Assembly (NCBI RefSeq): GCF_013364215.1
Contig: NZ_CP054923.1
Coordinates: 310,001-374,000, forward strand
Direction: 5' to 3'
DNA: 64,000 nt
Source: Verrucosispora sp. NA02020
Lineage (GTDB): Bacteria; Actinomycetota; Actinomycetes; Mycobacteriales; Micromonosporaceae
This document shows, piece after piece, positions 51,194-59,713 of the stretch. Position numbers and translations under genes: made by a program. A model generated the notes under the pieces. That model searched no databases. It saw only the letters and a program-made list of their open reading frames with translations, and had not been told where the DNA came from. Positions within the stretch are counted from its first letter, which is position 1. Each line of letters starts with the position of its first letter.

Positions 51194-52033
51194 GTGCCGT
51201 CGCTCTTCGCCTCATACCTGCGCGTGTACGAGCCGCTGACCGCCTTCGATCGCGATCGTCAGGCGTACTGGCGGCGCTACGTCGAGCAGGGGCGGGCGGT
51301 GGCGCCGGTGGAGGGACCGGTACGGCAACGGACCTCGGTGATCGAGGCGCTCGGTGCCGGCTGGACCCGGCTGCCCGACCTGCCCGACGAGGCGTACGTG
51401 CTGGAGACGGACGAGACGCTGCTGGTGTGCCCGTGGAACCTGCGCATCCGGGTGGCCGAGGCCGCGCTGAGCGCCCGGGACGGGGTGCCGGCGGTGCTCG
51501 CCGACGCGTTCGTGCCGCCGGTGCTGGCCGGGCAGGCCAAGGCCGTGGTGGAGGACTGGCGCAGCGGGGCCCGGGTGCTGGAGCACGGCGTACCCCGGGT
51601 GCACGAGCAGATCGCCACCTGGGGGGTGCCGCTGCGCTGGTTCGTGCTCTTCGAGGCGCAGGAGCGTCACCACGTGACCGCACCGGAGCGTCGTGCGTTG
51701 CGCTTCCGGACGGAGATCTCGAAGGCCCGCCGCCGGTCGTCGCGTGCGCTGTCGGTGCTGCGCAAGTCGGTGGGGGAGGCGCCCATCACCGAGGCGGTCG
51801 AGGAGGCCGCCCGGTGGCTGGAGGAGTTCCACCCCCGCTCGGTGGTGGAACTGGACTACGGGGGTCTGGTCGAGTTGCTCTCCGACGAGACGCTCGCCGA
51901 GGACGACTCGGCGGAACTCGTCGCCACGGGACTCGCCGGACTGTCGCGTGGTGAGGCCGAGGAGGCGTCTGCGGCGTACGACAAGCTCGTTGCGCGCTGG
52001 CGGGCCGTGCAACTTCTAGAACGCTGCAACTAG
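51194..52033 (+). CDS. conserved actinobacterial protein upstream of bldC
   Basis: The 279-aa protein (VPSLFASYLRVYEPLTAFDR to VQLLERCN) is a conserved actinobacterial hypothetical (DUF8083-like) that commonly precedes bldC. It appears all-helical. It has a conserved start YLRVYEPLTAFDRDRQ, a central WVLF-type segment RWFVLFEAQERH and an acidic C-terminus. No catalytic motif, signal peptide or membrane segment is seen. Position next to bldC suggests a link to development but gives no mechanism. Confidence 0.7.
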   Translation: MPSLFASYLRVYEPLTAFDRDRQAYWRRYVEQGRAVAPVEGPVRQRTSVIEALGAGWTRLPDLPDEAYVLETDETLLVCPWNLRIRVAEAALSARDGVPAVLADAFVPPVLAGQAKAVVEDWRSGARVLEHGVPRVHEQIATWGVPLRWFVLFEAQERHHVTAPERRALRFRTEISKARRRSSRALSVLRKSVGEAPITEAVEEAARWLEEFHPRSVVELDYGGLVELLSDETLAEDDSAELVATGLAGLSRGEAEEASAAYDKLVARWRAVQLLERCN

Positions 52034-52087
52034 TCCGCTTTTGCCCAAATTTCGGGCTGCAACATGAGGCGTGCTCGTAGTTGTTGC

Positions 52088-52102
52088 GTCACGAACCGTG
52101 AC
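52088..52102. promoter_or_regulatory. short palindrome in the bldC upstream region
   Basis: GTCACG-aac-CGTGAC lies in an AT-richer 252-bp region (52034-52285) that separates the DUF gene from bldC. The region must contain the bldC promoter. The palindrome could be an operator. Confidence 0.3.
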
Positions 52103-52285
52103 TATGAGTCCGAATAAGGTACTTTCTGGCGTGTAATAGTCGTATAAATCGGGCATGGTTCATCCGTCCGTCTAGGGACGTTCGGCCGTTCGGCCCATGT
52201 CGGACATCGGGGACTAGCCGGACCATGGGAGACGCGTCGGCCGGCGGGACCCCGGCCGATGTCTCTACATGTGGAGGAGTGACCG

Positions 52286-52495
52286 ATGGCATCGCGAACG
52301 CACGAACCAGAGCCGCTACTCACACCGGCCGAGGTGGCGTCGATGTTCCGTGTCGACCCGAAGACGGTGACCCGCTGGGCGAAGGCCGGCAAGCTGAGCG
52401 CCATCCGGACCCTGGGCGGCCACCGCCGGTATCGCGAGTCCGAGGTCAGGGCGCTGTTGCAGGGGCAGATCCCGCAGCAGCGTCAGGGGGACTGA
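52286..52495 (+). CDS. bldC: developmental regulator BldC
   Basis: The 69-aa MerR-like helix-turn-helix protein reads LLTPAEVASMFRVDPKTVTR then WAKAGKLSAIRTLGGHRRYR. It is nearly invariant in actinomycetes. BldC binds DNA cooperatively as a head-to-tail oligomer and delays entry into development in Streptomyces. Start ATG at 52286 after GGAGGAGTGACCG-type sequence. It is followed by a very strong terminator. Confidence 0.96.
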   Translation: MASRTHEPEPLLTPAEVASMFRVDPKTVTRWAKAGKLSAIRTLGGHRRYRESEVRALLQGQIPQQRQGD

Positions 52496-52521
52496 CCGGC
52501 TGGTAGATAGCAGAGACACCA

Positions 52522-52557
52522 CGAAGGGCGACGGATTCTCGAATCCGTCGCCCTTCG
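52522..52557. terminator. strong terminator after bldC
   Basis: Perfect 16-bp arms (cgaagggcgacggatt / aatccgtcgcccttcg) with loop ctcg lie between convergent bldC and the PPOX gene. Confidence 0.9.
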
Positions 52558-52595
52558 ACATGTCCCGACCCGGCGGCCGGGTCGGCGTACCGGCC

Positions 52596-52976
52596 TCAGC
52601 CGGTCAGCTCGACCCGGATCCCCACCGTGCCGCCGGTGCCCCGGCGGAGTCGGCTGCCGAGCAGCGTCAGCCGCCCGATCACTCGGTACTTCTGCTTGAT
52701 CAGCCCCCGGATGCGATCGGTCGCTCCGGGGTCGTAGAGGCTCGCCCGGGCGGGCACCGCCTCGCCATGGGGTCGACCGCGCACGTCGCACGGCGCCACC
52801 GTGACATCCCCACTGCGCCGGATCCGCTTCACCTTGCCGGCATCCGCCGCAGACCACACCGCCAGGGCGTCGCCGTCGCGTACCGCCCAGACCGGGGTCG
52901 GCACCGCGCGGCCGTCCTTGCGGAAGGTCGTAAGGAGTATGTACTTCTCCGCCGAGAGGCGGTCCAACGTGGTCAC
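52596..52976 (-). CDS. PPOX-class F420/flavin-binding split-barrel protein
   Basis: The 126-aa protein has the pyridoxamine-phosphate-oxidase-like split barrel. Landmarks are KYILLTTFRKDGRAVPTPVW, ALAVWSAADAGKVKRIRRSG and VTVAPCDVRGRPHGEAVPA. The family of this size (PPOX class F420-dependent) uses F420 or flavin to reduce small substrates. The exact substrate is unknown. GTG start at 52976; divergent methyltransferase gene 55 bp away. Confidence 0.8.
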   Translation of the reverse strand: MTTLDRLSAEKYILLTTFRKDGRAVPTPVWAVRDGDALAVWSAADAGKVKRIRRSGDVTVAPCDVRGRPHGEAVPARASLYDPGATDRIRGLIKQKYRVIGRLTLLGSRLRRGTGGTVGIRVELTG

Positions 52977-53031
52977 GCCGCCCAGGATACGGGCGTCGCG
53001 CGCGACTGAGCAGCCCGTTAGCGTTAAGGAC

Positions 53032-53808
53032 GTGACGGGGGAACCACGGATCGGTGACGTCTTCGGAGAACTGCTGCGCGACGCGCTGGCGGTGGCGACC
53101 GGGGTCGGTCCCCGGCCGCTGGCCGGCGGGCGGCTGCCCCGACCGGTCATCGAGATCATCGAACGGGACGACGGGCTGGTCAACGGCGCGCCCGCCGCCC
53201 ACTACCTGGCCGGGCCGCAGGAGTGGCAACCACACGACCACCGGGCCGTGGACCGGGTGCGGGGCGCGACACTGGACGTCGGCGTCGGCGGCGGCCGGAT
53301 CGCGCTGCTGTTGCAGGAGCGCGGCGTACCCGTGACCGGGCTGGACGTCTCGCCCGGCGCGCTCGCGGTGTGCCGTCGTCGGGGCGTACGCGATCTGGTG
53401 CACGGCACGGTCGACGAGCACTGCGCCGACGGGCGGCGCTACGACACGTTCCTGTTGCTCGGCAACAACCTGGGCCTGTTCGAGGGTCGGGAGCGCGCAC
53501 CCGCCTTCCTGGCGGCCCTGGCCGCGATGGCCAACCCCGGGGCGCAGGTGATCGCGCACGGCACCGACCCGTACGGCACCACCGATCCGCTGCACAGCCG
53601 CTACCACGAGCGCAACCGTCGACGGGGCCGCCTCGGCGGGCAGCTCCGGCTGCGGCTGCGCTACCGCGAACTCGGTACGCCCTGGTTCGACTACCTGGTC
53701 TGCTCGCCGGGCGAACTCGCCGACCTGGTCCGGGGCACCGCCTGGCGACTGACCGACGTGGACGACCGGGACGCCCCGTACTACCTCGCCACCCTGCGCC
53801 TGAGCTGA
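53032..53808 (+). CDS. class I SAM-dependent methyltransferase
   Basis: The 258-aa protein shows the Rossmann SAM-binding motif LDVGVGGGRIALLLQERGVP, motif II VTGLDVSPGALAVCRRRGVR and a post-II segment FLLLGNNLGLFEGRERAPAF. An N-terminal extension of about 65 residues precedes the core. The substrate is not evident. The GTG at 53032 follows TAAGGAC. A palindromic repeat (copy 4) lies 43 bp after the stop. Confidence 0.75.
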   Translation: MTGEPRIGDVFGELLRDALAVATGVGPRPLAGGRLPRPVIEIIERDDGLVNGAPAAHYLAGPQEWQPHDHRAVDRVRGATLDVGVGGGRIALLLQERGVPVTGLDVSPGALAVCRRRGVRDLVHGTVDEHCADGRRYDTFLLLGNNLGLFEGRERAPAFLAALAAMANPGAQVIAHGTDPYGTTDPLHSRYHERNRRRGRLGGQLRLRLRYRELGTPWFDYLVCSPGELADLVRGTAWRLTDVDDRDAPYYLATLRLS

Positions 53809-53851
53809 GCGCCGAGGGCCGCCTGAGCTGAGCGCCTGGGTGCCGCCGGAT

Positions 53852-53904
53852 GTTAGGAAGGGTCCCCTGCTATGCCTTAGGCGTTAGCAGGGGACCCTTC
53901 CTTG
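53852..53904. repeat. AAGGAAGGGTCCCC palindromic element, copy 4
   Basis: Perfect 17-bp arms (AGGAAGGGTCCCCTGCT at 53855-53871 and its complement at 53886-53902) flank a 14-nt loop, atgccttaggcgtt. The loop differs from copy 1 at one base. It lies between convergent genes. Confidence 0.9.
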
Positions 53905-53914
53905 ATCCGAAGGC

Positions 53915-54211
53915 TTAGACCTGGACGGTCGGGGGGAGCTGCTCGGGCGGCAGGCCGCCGTCGCCGTCGACGACCTCGTCGGGCTGACCGTCCTCGTCGA
54001 TGTCGACCATCGTGACGTCCACCTTGCCGTCGCCGTCGGTGTCGAACTGGAACAGGTCGGCCTTGCCGTCACCGTCGGTGTCGACCACCCAGACGTCGGT
54101 ACGGCCGTCGTTGTTGGTGTCGGCGCGCAGCAACTCGATGCGCTCGTCGCCGCGCGTCTCGACGGTCTCCTGGGTGCCCGAGTCGCCCGTGGTCTCCGGT
54201 GCCTGGCTCAT
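53915..54211 (-). CDS. small Asp-rich calcium-loop protein
   Basis: The 98-aa acidic protein contains at least three tandem loops of the D-x-D-x-D-G-x-x-D type: DTNNDGRTDVWVV, DTDGDGKADLFQF and DTDGDGKVDVTMV, then DIDEDGQPDEVV. These are dockerin/thrombospondin-type-3-like calcium-binding turns. There is no signal peptide, so the protein is probably intracellular or released by a non-classical route. The ATG at 54211 has AAGGAC upstream. Function unknown; a calcium buffer or sensor is possible. Confidence 0.65.
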   Translation of the reverse strand: MSQAPETTGDSGTQETVETRGDERIELLRADTNNDGRTDVWVVDTDGDGKADLFQFDTDGDGKVDVTMVDIDEDGQPDEVVDGDGGLPPEQLPPTVQV

Positions 54212-54404
54212 CTGTTCGTCCTTCCCTTTGGCTGTCGGCGGTCTGTACCCGATCCCGTCCGCCCCCACGCATCGGGCCCGGTCGGTGCTGCATAGGGTCG
54301 CAGCATGACTGAGCGGAGCGTACGGGCCGGTTGCGGCGTTGCGGCGATCCCGCGCGTCGACGGCGTCGGAGAGCGTGTCGTCGTCACCCTGCGGTGGTGG
54401 CACC

Positions 54405-55337
54405 ATGACTGAACGATTCGTGGTGGTGGGTGCCGGCACCATGGGCCTCGGCATCGCGTACGTGGCGGCCGGCGCCGGCCACACGGTGGAACTGGTCGAG
54501 GTGGACCGGGAACGCGGTGCGGAGGCAATGATCCGGCTCGCCGAGCTGTGGGACCGGGGCGTCCGGCGCGGCAAGTTGACCGTGGGGCAGGCCGCCGCGA
54601 ACCAGGAACGCGTCACCCTGCGGGCGGGCCTGGCCGAGGTGGCTGCGGAGCCACAGGTGATCGTGGAGGCGGTGCCGGAACGGCGCGACCTGAAGCGGGC
54701 CGTGCTGGCCGAGGCGGAGGCGCTGCACCCGGCCCTGTTGGGCAGCAACACCTCCAGCATCCCGATCGCCGAGCTGGCCCAGGGACTGCGCCGGCCCGAG
54801 CGCTTCTGCGGGCTGCACTTCTTCAACCCGGTCTGGGCGATGGCGCTGCTGGAGATCGTGGTCGGCGCGGCCACCGCGCCGGAGACCACCGCCGCCGCCG
54901 TCACGCTCGCCACCCGGCTGGGCAAGGACCCCGTGGTGGTACGCGACATGCCGGGCTTCGCCACCTCCCGGCTCGGGGTGGCCCTCGGTCTGGAGGCGAT
55001 CCGGATGGTCGCCGACGGGGTGGCCGACCCGGCCGACATCGACAAGGCCATGGTGCTCGGCTACCGGCACCCGGTCGGGCCACTGGAGCTGACCGACCTG
55101 GTGGGTCTGGACGTACGCCTCGACATCGCCCGCACCCTCCAGGCCGCGTACGGGGACCGGTTCGCGCCGCCACCGCTGCTGACCGAGATGGTGGCGGCCG
55201 GTCGGCTGGGCAAGAAGTCGGGGCAGGGCTTCTATCACTGGGTCGACGGTGTGCGTACGGACGGCACGGCGCGGCCTGAGACGGGCGAGGGGACGCCGGG
55301 CGCGGCTTCCGCCGACCGGACGGGCGCGGTCCGATGA
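54405..55337 (+). CDS. 3-hydroxyacyl-CoA dehydrogenase
   Basis: The 310-aa enzyme has an N-terminal Rossmann fold (FVVVGAGTMGLGIAYVAAGA), the substrate-pocket motif ALLGSNTSSIPIAELAQ and the catalytic His in FCGLHFFNPVWAMALLE. A C-terminal helical dimer domain follows (GYRHPVGPLELTDLVGLDVR), then a GT-rich tail. It oxidises 3-hydroxyacyl-CoA to 3-oxoacyl-CoA with NAD. Its stop overlaps the start of the enoyl-CoA hydratase gene (ATGA), giving two successive steps of beta-oxidation in one operon. Confidence 0.9.
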   Translation: MTERFVVVGAGTMGLGIAYVAAGAGHTVELVEVDRERGAEAMIRLAELWDRGVRRGKLTVGQAAANQERVTLRAGLAEVAAEPQVIVEAVPERRDLKRAVLAEAEALHPALLGSNTSSIPIAELAQGLRRPERFCGLHFFNPVWAMALLEIVVGAATAPETTAAAVTLATRLGKDPVVVRDMPGFATSRLGVALGLEAIRMVADGVADPADIDKAMVLGYRHPVGPLELTDLVGLDVRLDIARTLQAAYGDRFAPPPLLTEMVAAGRLGKKSGQGFYHWVDGVRTDGTARPETGEGTPGAASADRTGAVR

Positions 55338-56080
55338 GCGGCGGGCTGCGGGTCGAGGAACGCCCGGACCGGCTGGTGGTCACACTGGACCGGCCGGAGA
55401 AGCGCAACGCCATCGACGCCGACCTGATCGCCGCGCTGCACGAGGTCTGCGCCGACCTGGAGGCCCGTCCCCGGATGCTGTTGCTGACCGGCGGCACCGA
55501 CGGGATCTTCGCCGGTGGGGCGGACATCGGTCAGCTACGCGAGCGGGGCCGCCTGGATGCGCTGGCCGCGATCAACTCGGCCGCCTTCGCCCGGATCCGG
55601 GCGCTGCCGATGCCGACCGTGGCGGCCGTCGACGGTCCTGCGCTGGGCGGTGGCGCCGAGCTCGCGTACGCCTGCGATCTGCGGGTCTGCACCGAGCGGG
55701 CGGTCTTCGGCCAGCCGGAGGTGCGGCTCGGCATCCTGGCCGGTGCCGGCGCGACGCACCGGCTGCCGGCGCTGGTCGGTGAGGCTCGGGCCAAGGAACT
55801 GCTGTTCACCGGTCGCCGGGTGGACGCGGCGGAGGCGTCCCGGATCGGACTGGTCAACCGGGTGGTGGCGGGGCCGGAGGAGTTGCTGCCGGCGGCCCAC
55901 GCGCTGATCGACGAGATGGCGAAGGGCTCGGCGCTGGCGCTGCGGCTGACCAAGCTCGCCGTGGACGCACCGCCCGCCGCCCATCCGCACCTGGACCTGG
56001 TCAGCCAGGCGGTGCTCTTCGAGGACGACGAGAAGTACCGCCGGATGACGGATTTCCTGGACCGGCGTCGCGGTCGCTGA
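55334..56080 (+). CDS. enoyl-CoA hydratase/isomerase
   Basis: The 248-aa crotonase-fold protein has LDRPEKRNAIDADLIAALHE and an oxyanion hole at GIFAGGADIGQLRERG. The family signature is PTVAAVDGPALGGGAELAYACDLRVCTER, shown in part here, and Glu-containing FGQPEVRLGILAGAGATHRL is also present. It hydrates trans-2-enoyl-CoA or isomerises double bonds. Coupled to the upstream 3-hydroxyacyl-CoA dehydrogenase. A 16-bp hairpin terminator follows. Confidence 0.9.
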   Translation: MSGGLRVEERPDRLVVTLDRPEKRNAIDADLIAALHEVCADLEARPRMLLLTGGTDGIFAGGADIGQLRERGRLDALAAINSAAFARIRALPMPTVAAVDGPALGGGAELAYACDLRVCTERAVFGQPEVRLGILAGAGATHRLPALVGEARAKELLFTGRRVDAAEASRIGLVNRVVAGPEELLPAAHALIDEMAKGSALALRLTKLAVDAPPAAHPHLDLVSQAVLFEDDEKYRRMTDFLDRRRGR

Positions 56081-56098
56081 GACCGACCGCAGAGACCA

Positions 56099-56134
56099 CG
56101 ACGGCCGCACCGGAACCCTCCGGTGCGGCCGTCG
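56099..56134. terminator. strong bidirectional terminator
   Basis: Perfect 16-bp arms (cgacggccgcaccgga / tccggtgcggccgtcg) with loop accc lie between the convergent enoyl-CoA hydratase and substrate-binding-protein genes. Confidence 0.9.
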
Positions 56135-56146
56135 CTGTCGGATCGG

Positions 56147-57484
56147 TCAGCGGCCCAGCGCGGCCAGCGGCACGTCGGCGTCCGCCAGCGCCCGGATCAC
56201 CGCGGCCGACTCGCTGAAGCCGATGAGAAGTACGGCGTCGGCACCGAAATCCTTGATCTGCTTGGCACCGTCACTGAAGTTGATCGGTGCGGCGTCGGCA
56301 CCCTCGCCCGGCTCGTAGCCGAGCAGCGTCACCTTGTCGCCGCCGAACCCGGCCCGCTCCAGTTCGGCCCGGACGGCCTCTTGGAGGCCCTCGCCGTAGG
56401 CGTCCTTACGGGCCACGATGGCGATCTTCTGCGGCCCGTCGCGGAGGATCACGTCGGCCAACGCCCGACCCTGGAGGCTGTCCGGCGGCGCGGTACGGAA
56501 GTAGAGGCCCTTGTCCTCCGCGTCGGTCAGCGACGCGGCGGTGTTCGACGGGGAGAAGAGGATGCGGCCGGCCGCCACCACGTCCGGCAGGACGGCGGCT
56601 GAGATACCGGAGGCGCCGGCCCCGATGATCACGTGCACCCCGGCACCGACGTGGCTGGCGACCGTCCGCTTGGCGACCGTCGGGTCCGTGCCGTCGTCGC
56701 CGTCGATCCAGACCACGTCCTCGTCGAGCACACCGCCGGCCGCGTTGATCTCCTTGATCGCCAGGCCCACACCGGCTGCGATCGGCGGGTACGCCAGGGC
56801 CAGGTCGCCGGTCTTGGGCAGCAGACCGCCGAGGACGAGCGGCGCGCCGCTGGGCTGCTGGCTGCCACGCGGCGGCGCCTTCGTGCTCGCCGCCGACTCG
56901 TCCCCGGCGCCGACGAACTCCGTCTTGGCGTCGTTGAGCTGCTGGTTGTCGAAGTGCAGGGTGGCGTAACTGGCGGTGGCGGGCTCACCGGCGTCGGTGA
57001 ACCCGGCGCGGGTGATCGACACGCTGCGGTACTCGATGTCGTCGCCGTCGCGGGCCAGCCGCAGGCACTGGGCGGGGGTCTCGCAGCGGGTGCCCTCGTT
57101 GGTGACGCCGACGATCTGCCGGGCGATGGCCGCCGGGTTGGTGCTGCCGGCGAGTTCCGTCGCGAGCGCGCTGATCACCACCGCGTCGTACGCCTCGGCG
57201 GCGTAGAGGAAGTCGTTCAGCCCCGGGTCCATGGACCGGAGCCGGTTCTTGAAGTCCTCCGGCAGCGGAGTCAGGGGAGTGGTGCCCTTCATGCCGTCGA
57301 CGAGGTTGGCGCGATCCTGCAACTCTTCCGGGTACGAGTTGAGCATGTTGCCGTCCGTACCGTAGAGGCGCACCTGGTCGGCGCCCGCCTCCTCGGTCTG
57401 GTCGTTCCCGCATGCGCTGGTGGCGAGCAGGAGGGTGGCGCAGGTGGCCATGATGGCCGCCCGCAAGCCGCGTGACATGTGCAT
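56147..57484 (-). CDS. ABC substrate-binding lipoprotein with permuted lobes
   Basis: The 445-aa protein has a signal peptide with lipobox LATSAC (Cys25). It consists of type I (Leu/Ile/Val-type, Peripla_BP_6) binding-protein sequence in an unusual order. Residues about 37-185 (VRLYGTDGNMLNSYPEELQD, LYAAEAYDAVVISALA, FTDAGEPATASYATLHFDN) match what is normally the C-terminal part. A Ser/Pro linker (186-214) follows. Residues 215-445 (LVLGGLLPKTGDLALAYPPI, GVGLAIKEINAAGG, ALADADVPLAALGR) match the normal N-terminal part and end where the other would usually continue. The gene thus looks circularly permuted. No permease or ATPase gene is adjacent. The ligand is probably an amino acid or similar. 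Confidence 0.82.
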   Translation of the reverse strand: MHMSRGLRAAIMATCATLLLATSACGNDQTEEAGADQVRLYGTDGNMLNSYPEELQDRANLVDGMKGTTPLTPLPEDFKNRLRSMDPGLNDFLYAAEAYDAVVISALATELAGSTNPAAIARQIVGVTNEGTRCETPAQCLRLARDGDDIEYRSVSITRAGFTDAGEPATASYATLHFDNQQLNDAKTEFVGAGDESAASTKAPPRGSQQPSGAPLVLGGLLPKTGDLALAYPPIAAGVGLAIKEINAAGGVLDEDVVWIDGDDGTDPTVAKRTVASHVGAGVHVIIGAGASGISAAVLPDVVAAGRILFSPSNTAASLTDAEDKGLYFRTAPPDSLQGRALADVILRDGPQKIAIVARKDAYGEGLQEAVRAELERAGFGGDKVTLLGYEPGEGADAAPINFSDGAKQIKDFGADAVLLIGFSESAAVIRALADADVPLAALGR

Positions 57485-57638
57485 CGTCGTCCTTCCTACG
57501 GCGAAGGTCCGCTGCGCAGACTAACGTGCCGTGACGCACGGCGGGACCGTGGAGGCGTGTCTATCCGCAGGTCGCCCTCCCTAATTACGGAGAGTTACCA
57601 TCGGTGGTCGCTTGACCGGGCCCCCTACCGTGCGGTGG

Positions 57639-58028
57639 GTGACCGACTCGCCACAGCAGACGTACGACGACGCCTCCGCCATCCTCAGTTCGGCGCTCGA
57701 CGGCGACTCCGACGGTGTGGTCGGGACATTCGACGCGGTGGTGGACCGGGCCGGCCTCGTCGGGGCGTACGACGTGGCGTGGTGCCTGGCCGCGACGATG
57801 GTCGGTGATCCGGTGCCGCCCGGCGCCTGCGCGCTCGACTTCCCCGAAATCGACCAGGCCGAGTACGACGCCCGCTGGGTGGCCCGTTTCGTCAGCGCGT
57901 ACGCCAACTCGGACCTGGACACCGCCCGTGCCCTGTTCGGTGCGGCGGTCGCCGACGGGCTGCTGCCGGAGTGCCTGCTGACCCTCGCCGGTTCGACGGT
58001 GGCCACCCTGCGGCACCGGTCCGCCTGA
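57639..58028 (+). CDS. hypothetical protein, 129 aa
   Basis: I do not recognise a family. The protein (VTDSPQQTYDDASAILSSAL to ATLRHRSA) is acidic and mainly helical, with no signal or membrane segment. It has a pattern of alternating Ala-rich helices (VGAYDVAWCLAATMVGD, DLDTARALFGAAVADGLLPE). Codon use is typical of the genome. Starts at 57639 or 57630 (GTG) are possible. It is divergent from the substrate-binding-protein gene. Confidence 0.55.
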   Translation: MTDSPQQTYDDASAILSSALDGDSDGVVGTFDAVVDRAGLVGAYDVAWCLAATMVGDPVPPGACALDFPEIDQAEYDARWVARFVSAYANSDLDTARALFGAAVADGLLPECLLTLAGSTVATLRHRSA

Positions 58029-58078
58029 GCCGCAGCGCCCGGCGGCACCGGTCCGCCTGAGCGACAACGGCAGCCCGT

Positions 58079-58591
58079 TCAGGTGCCGGACTGGACCACC
58101 GTGGTGGCGTACCGGGACAGCAGCTCGTGCCAGCCGGCGGTCAGCGCCTGCCGGTAGCCCTCCGCGGCCTGGCCGTGCCGGTCGAAGTGCCGGTGCGCGA
58201 CCTCGACCAGGGTGCCGGAGCCTTCCGGCGTGAACAGCACCTCGACCTCGCTGGCCTGCGCCGGATCGGGCACCGGGGCGCGGTCCGCCCCGATCTGCCA
58301 GGTGAACACCAGCCGCCGGGGCGGATCCCAGGTCAGCACCCGGCCCCAGTCGCTGCGGAAGCCGTAGGGGCCGATCTCATAGAGCATGCCGCCGGCCTGC
58401 AGCTCCATGCCAAGCTCGGCCAGGGCCTCCGGGCCGGACCAGGTGTACTCCATCACCCACCAGTCGGCGAGCCTGCTGGTGAACACCGCGTAGGCCTGCT
58501 CGGGGGCGGCCGGGACGACCAGGGCGCTGTGGATCGTGAACCGCTCGTGATCCTGTCGGATGTCGATCGGATCAGTAATCCCCTGTCCCAT
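58079..58591 (-). CDS. SRPBCC (AHSA1-like) domain protein
   Basis: The 170-aa protein is a single START-like domain of the AHSA1 subgroup. It shows VVPAAPEQAYAVFTSRLADW, AGGMLYEIGPYGFRSDWGRV, LTWDPPRRLVFTWQIG and the C-terminal helix GYRQALTAGWHELLSRY. These form a hydrophobic ligand cavity. Functions are diverse, and none can be assigned. Start ATG at 58591. Confidence 0.8.
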   Translation of the reverse strand: MGQGITDPIDIRQDHERFTIHSALVVPAAPEQAYAVFTSRLADWWVMEYTWSGPEALAELGMELQAGGMLYEIGPYGFRSDWGRVLTWDPPRRLVFTWQIGADRAPVPDPAQASEVEVLFTPEGSGTLVEVAHRHFDRHGQAAEGYRQALTAGWHELLSRYATTVVQSGT

Positions 58592-58776
58592 AGGCCCGGA
58601 CCATACCGGCTCATGCCCGCGTGCGCAGCTTCCCGCAAGGCCGAGACCTGCCGGAAGATCCGCTTACGGGTCGATTCCGGTCCGCCACGGACATCGGCGG
58701 ATGGCGGCCTCCGGAGCGGGTATCCGCGGCGCGATGCCGCCGGGGTGGTCCAGGGCGGTGGGGCGGAGCGGAGAGC

Positions 58777-59691
58777 ATGGGCGAACAGCCGCAGGCGTCG
58801 GTACCCGGGTCCGGACAACCGCACGAGCCGCGCCTCGGGACGGGGCACCGGGACCGTCCCGGCGCAGGCGGCGGCGAGCCGGCACGGGTGGAGCCGGACG
58901 TCCTGTTGGACGTGCCGAGGGTGTCGGTCGACTCGCTCCGGCTCTCCGTCGACGGATTGGAAGCCGACCTCTCCCTGCGGGCCCGGGTGGCCGGTCTGCT
59001 GGAGGTCGACGCCGGTGCCCGCATCCGCCTGGAGGGTGTGGACCTGGACGTCACCGGGGTGCAGGCCCAGGCTCTGCTCAAGGTACGCCTGGAGAAGCTG
59101 GTCACGATCCTCGACCGCGCGCTCACCACGATCGACCACCACCCCCAGGTGATCGACGCGTCCCGCCGGTCGAGAGATGCGAGGGACGAGCACCCCGGCC
59201 CCCCGCCGACCAGACCCACTGACAGTTCGCTGGGCGGGTACGCCACGGACCGTACGGGTGGATCACCGGCCGGTCGGGGTGCGGGGCGCGAGGGCCAGGC
59301 CGTCGGTCGGACCGCCGACGGGGTCGGTGAGGTGCCGGAACCCGGGATCGGACCACCGGGCGGAGCCACCGACGACCTCGGACAACAGGTGGGGGCGATC
59401 GGGGCGGTGGCCGGCAGGGCACGTGGCGACGCCGGTGCCGGCCCGGACCGGACGAGGCCACGCGACATCCAGCGGGACGGGCAGCGGGAAAGGTCGCAGG
59501 ACGGGCCGCGTCACACCCCGCCGGGCGGGGCCGGGACGGAGCCGGGAGCGGGCACCACCGAGTCGAACGGACCCGAGCCGTCGGCGGCCCGGCAGTTGGC
59601 CGAGCAGACCGGGGAGAGCATCCTGCAGGCGGGGCGCAGCGTGTGGGACGCCATCCAGAGCGGATTGGCACAACGTCGCCAGGACGGCTGA
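58777..59691 (+). CDS. conserved actinobacterial hypothetical with disordered tail
   Basis: The 304-aa protein has one conserved block (residues about 45-125: DVPRVSVDSLRLSVDGLEAD, LSLRARVAGLLEVDAGARIR, VTGVQAQALLKVRLEKLVTI). This looks like a beta-rich, amphipathic domain common in actinobacteria. It is followed by about 140 residues of Gly/Pro/Arg-rich disordered sequence and a final helix (SILQAGRSVWDAIQSGLAQR). No known function. Start ATG at 58777 after GGAGCGGAGAGC. Confidence 0.55.
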   Translation: MGEQPQASVPGSGQPHEPRLGTGHRDRPGAGGGEPARVEPDVLLDVPRVSVDSLRLSVDGLEADLSLRARVAGLLEVDAGARIRLEGVDLDVTGVQAQALLKVRLEKLVTILDRALTTIDHHPQVIDASRRSRDARDEHPGPPPTRPTDSSLGGYATDRTGGSPAGRGAGREGQAVGRTADGVGEVPEPGIGPPGGATDDLGQQVGAIGAVAGRARGDAGAGPDRTRPRDIQRDGQRERSQDGPRHTPPGGAGTEPGAGTTESNGPEPSAARQLAEQTGESILQAGRSVWDAIQSGLAQRRQDG

Positions 59692-59713
59692 GCGGCGTTA
59701 CCGGGGAAAGCAA

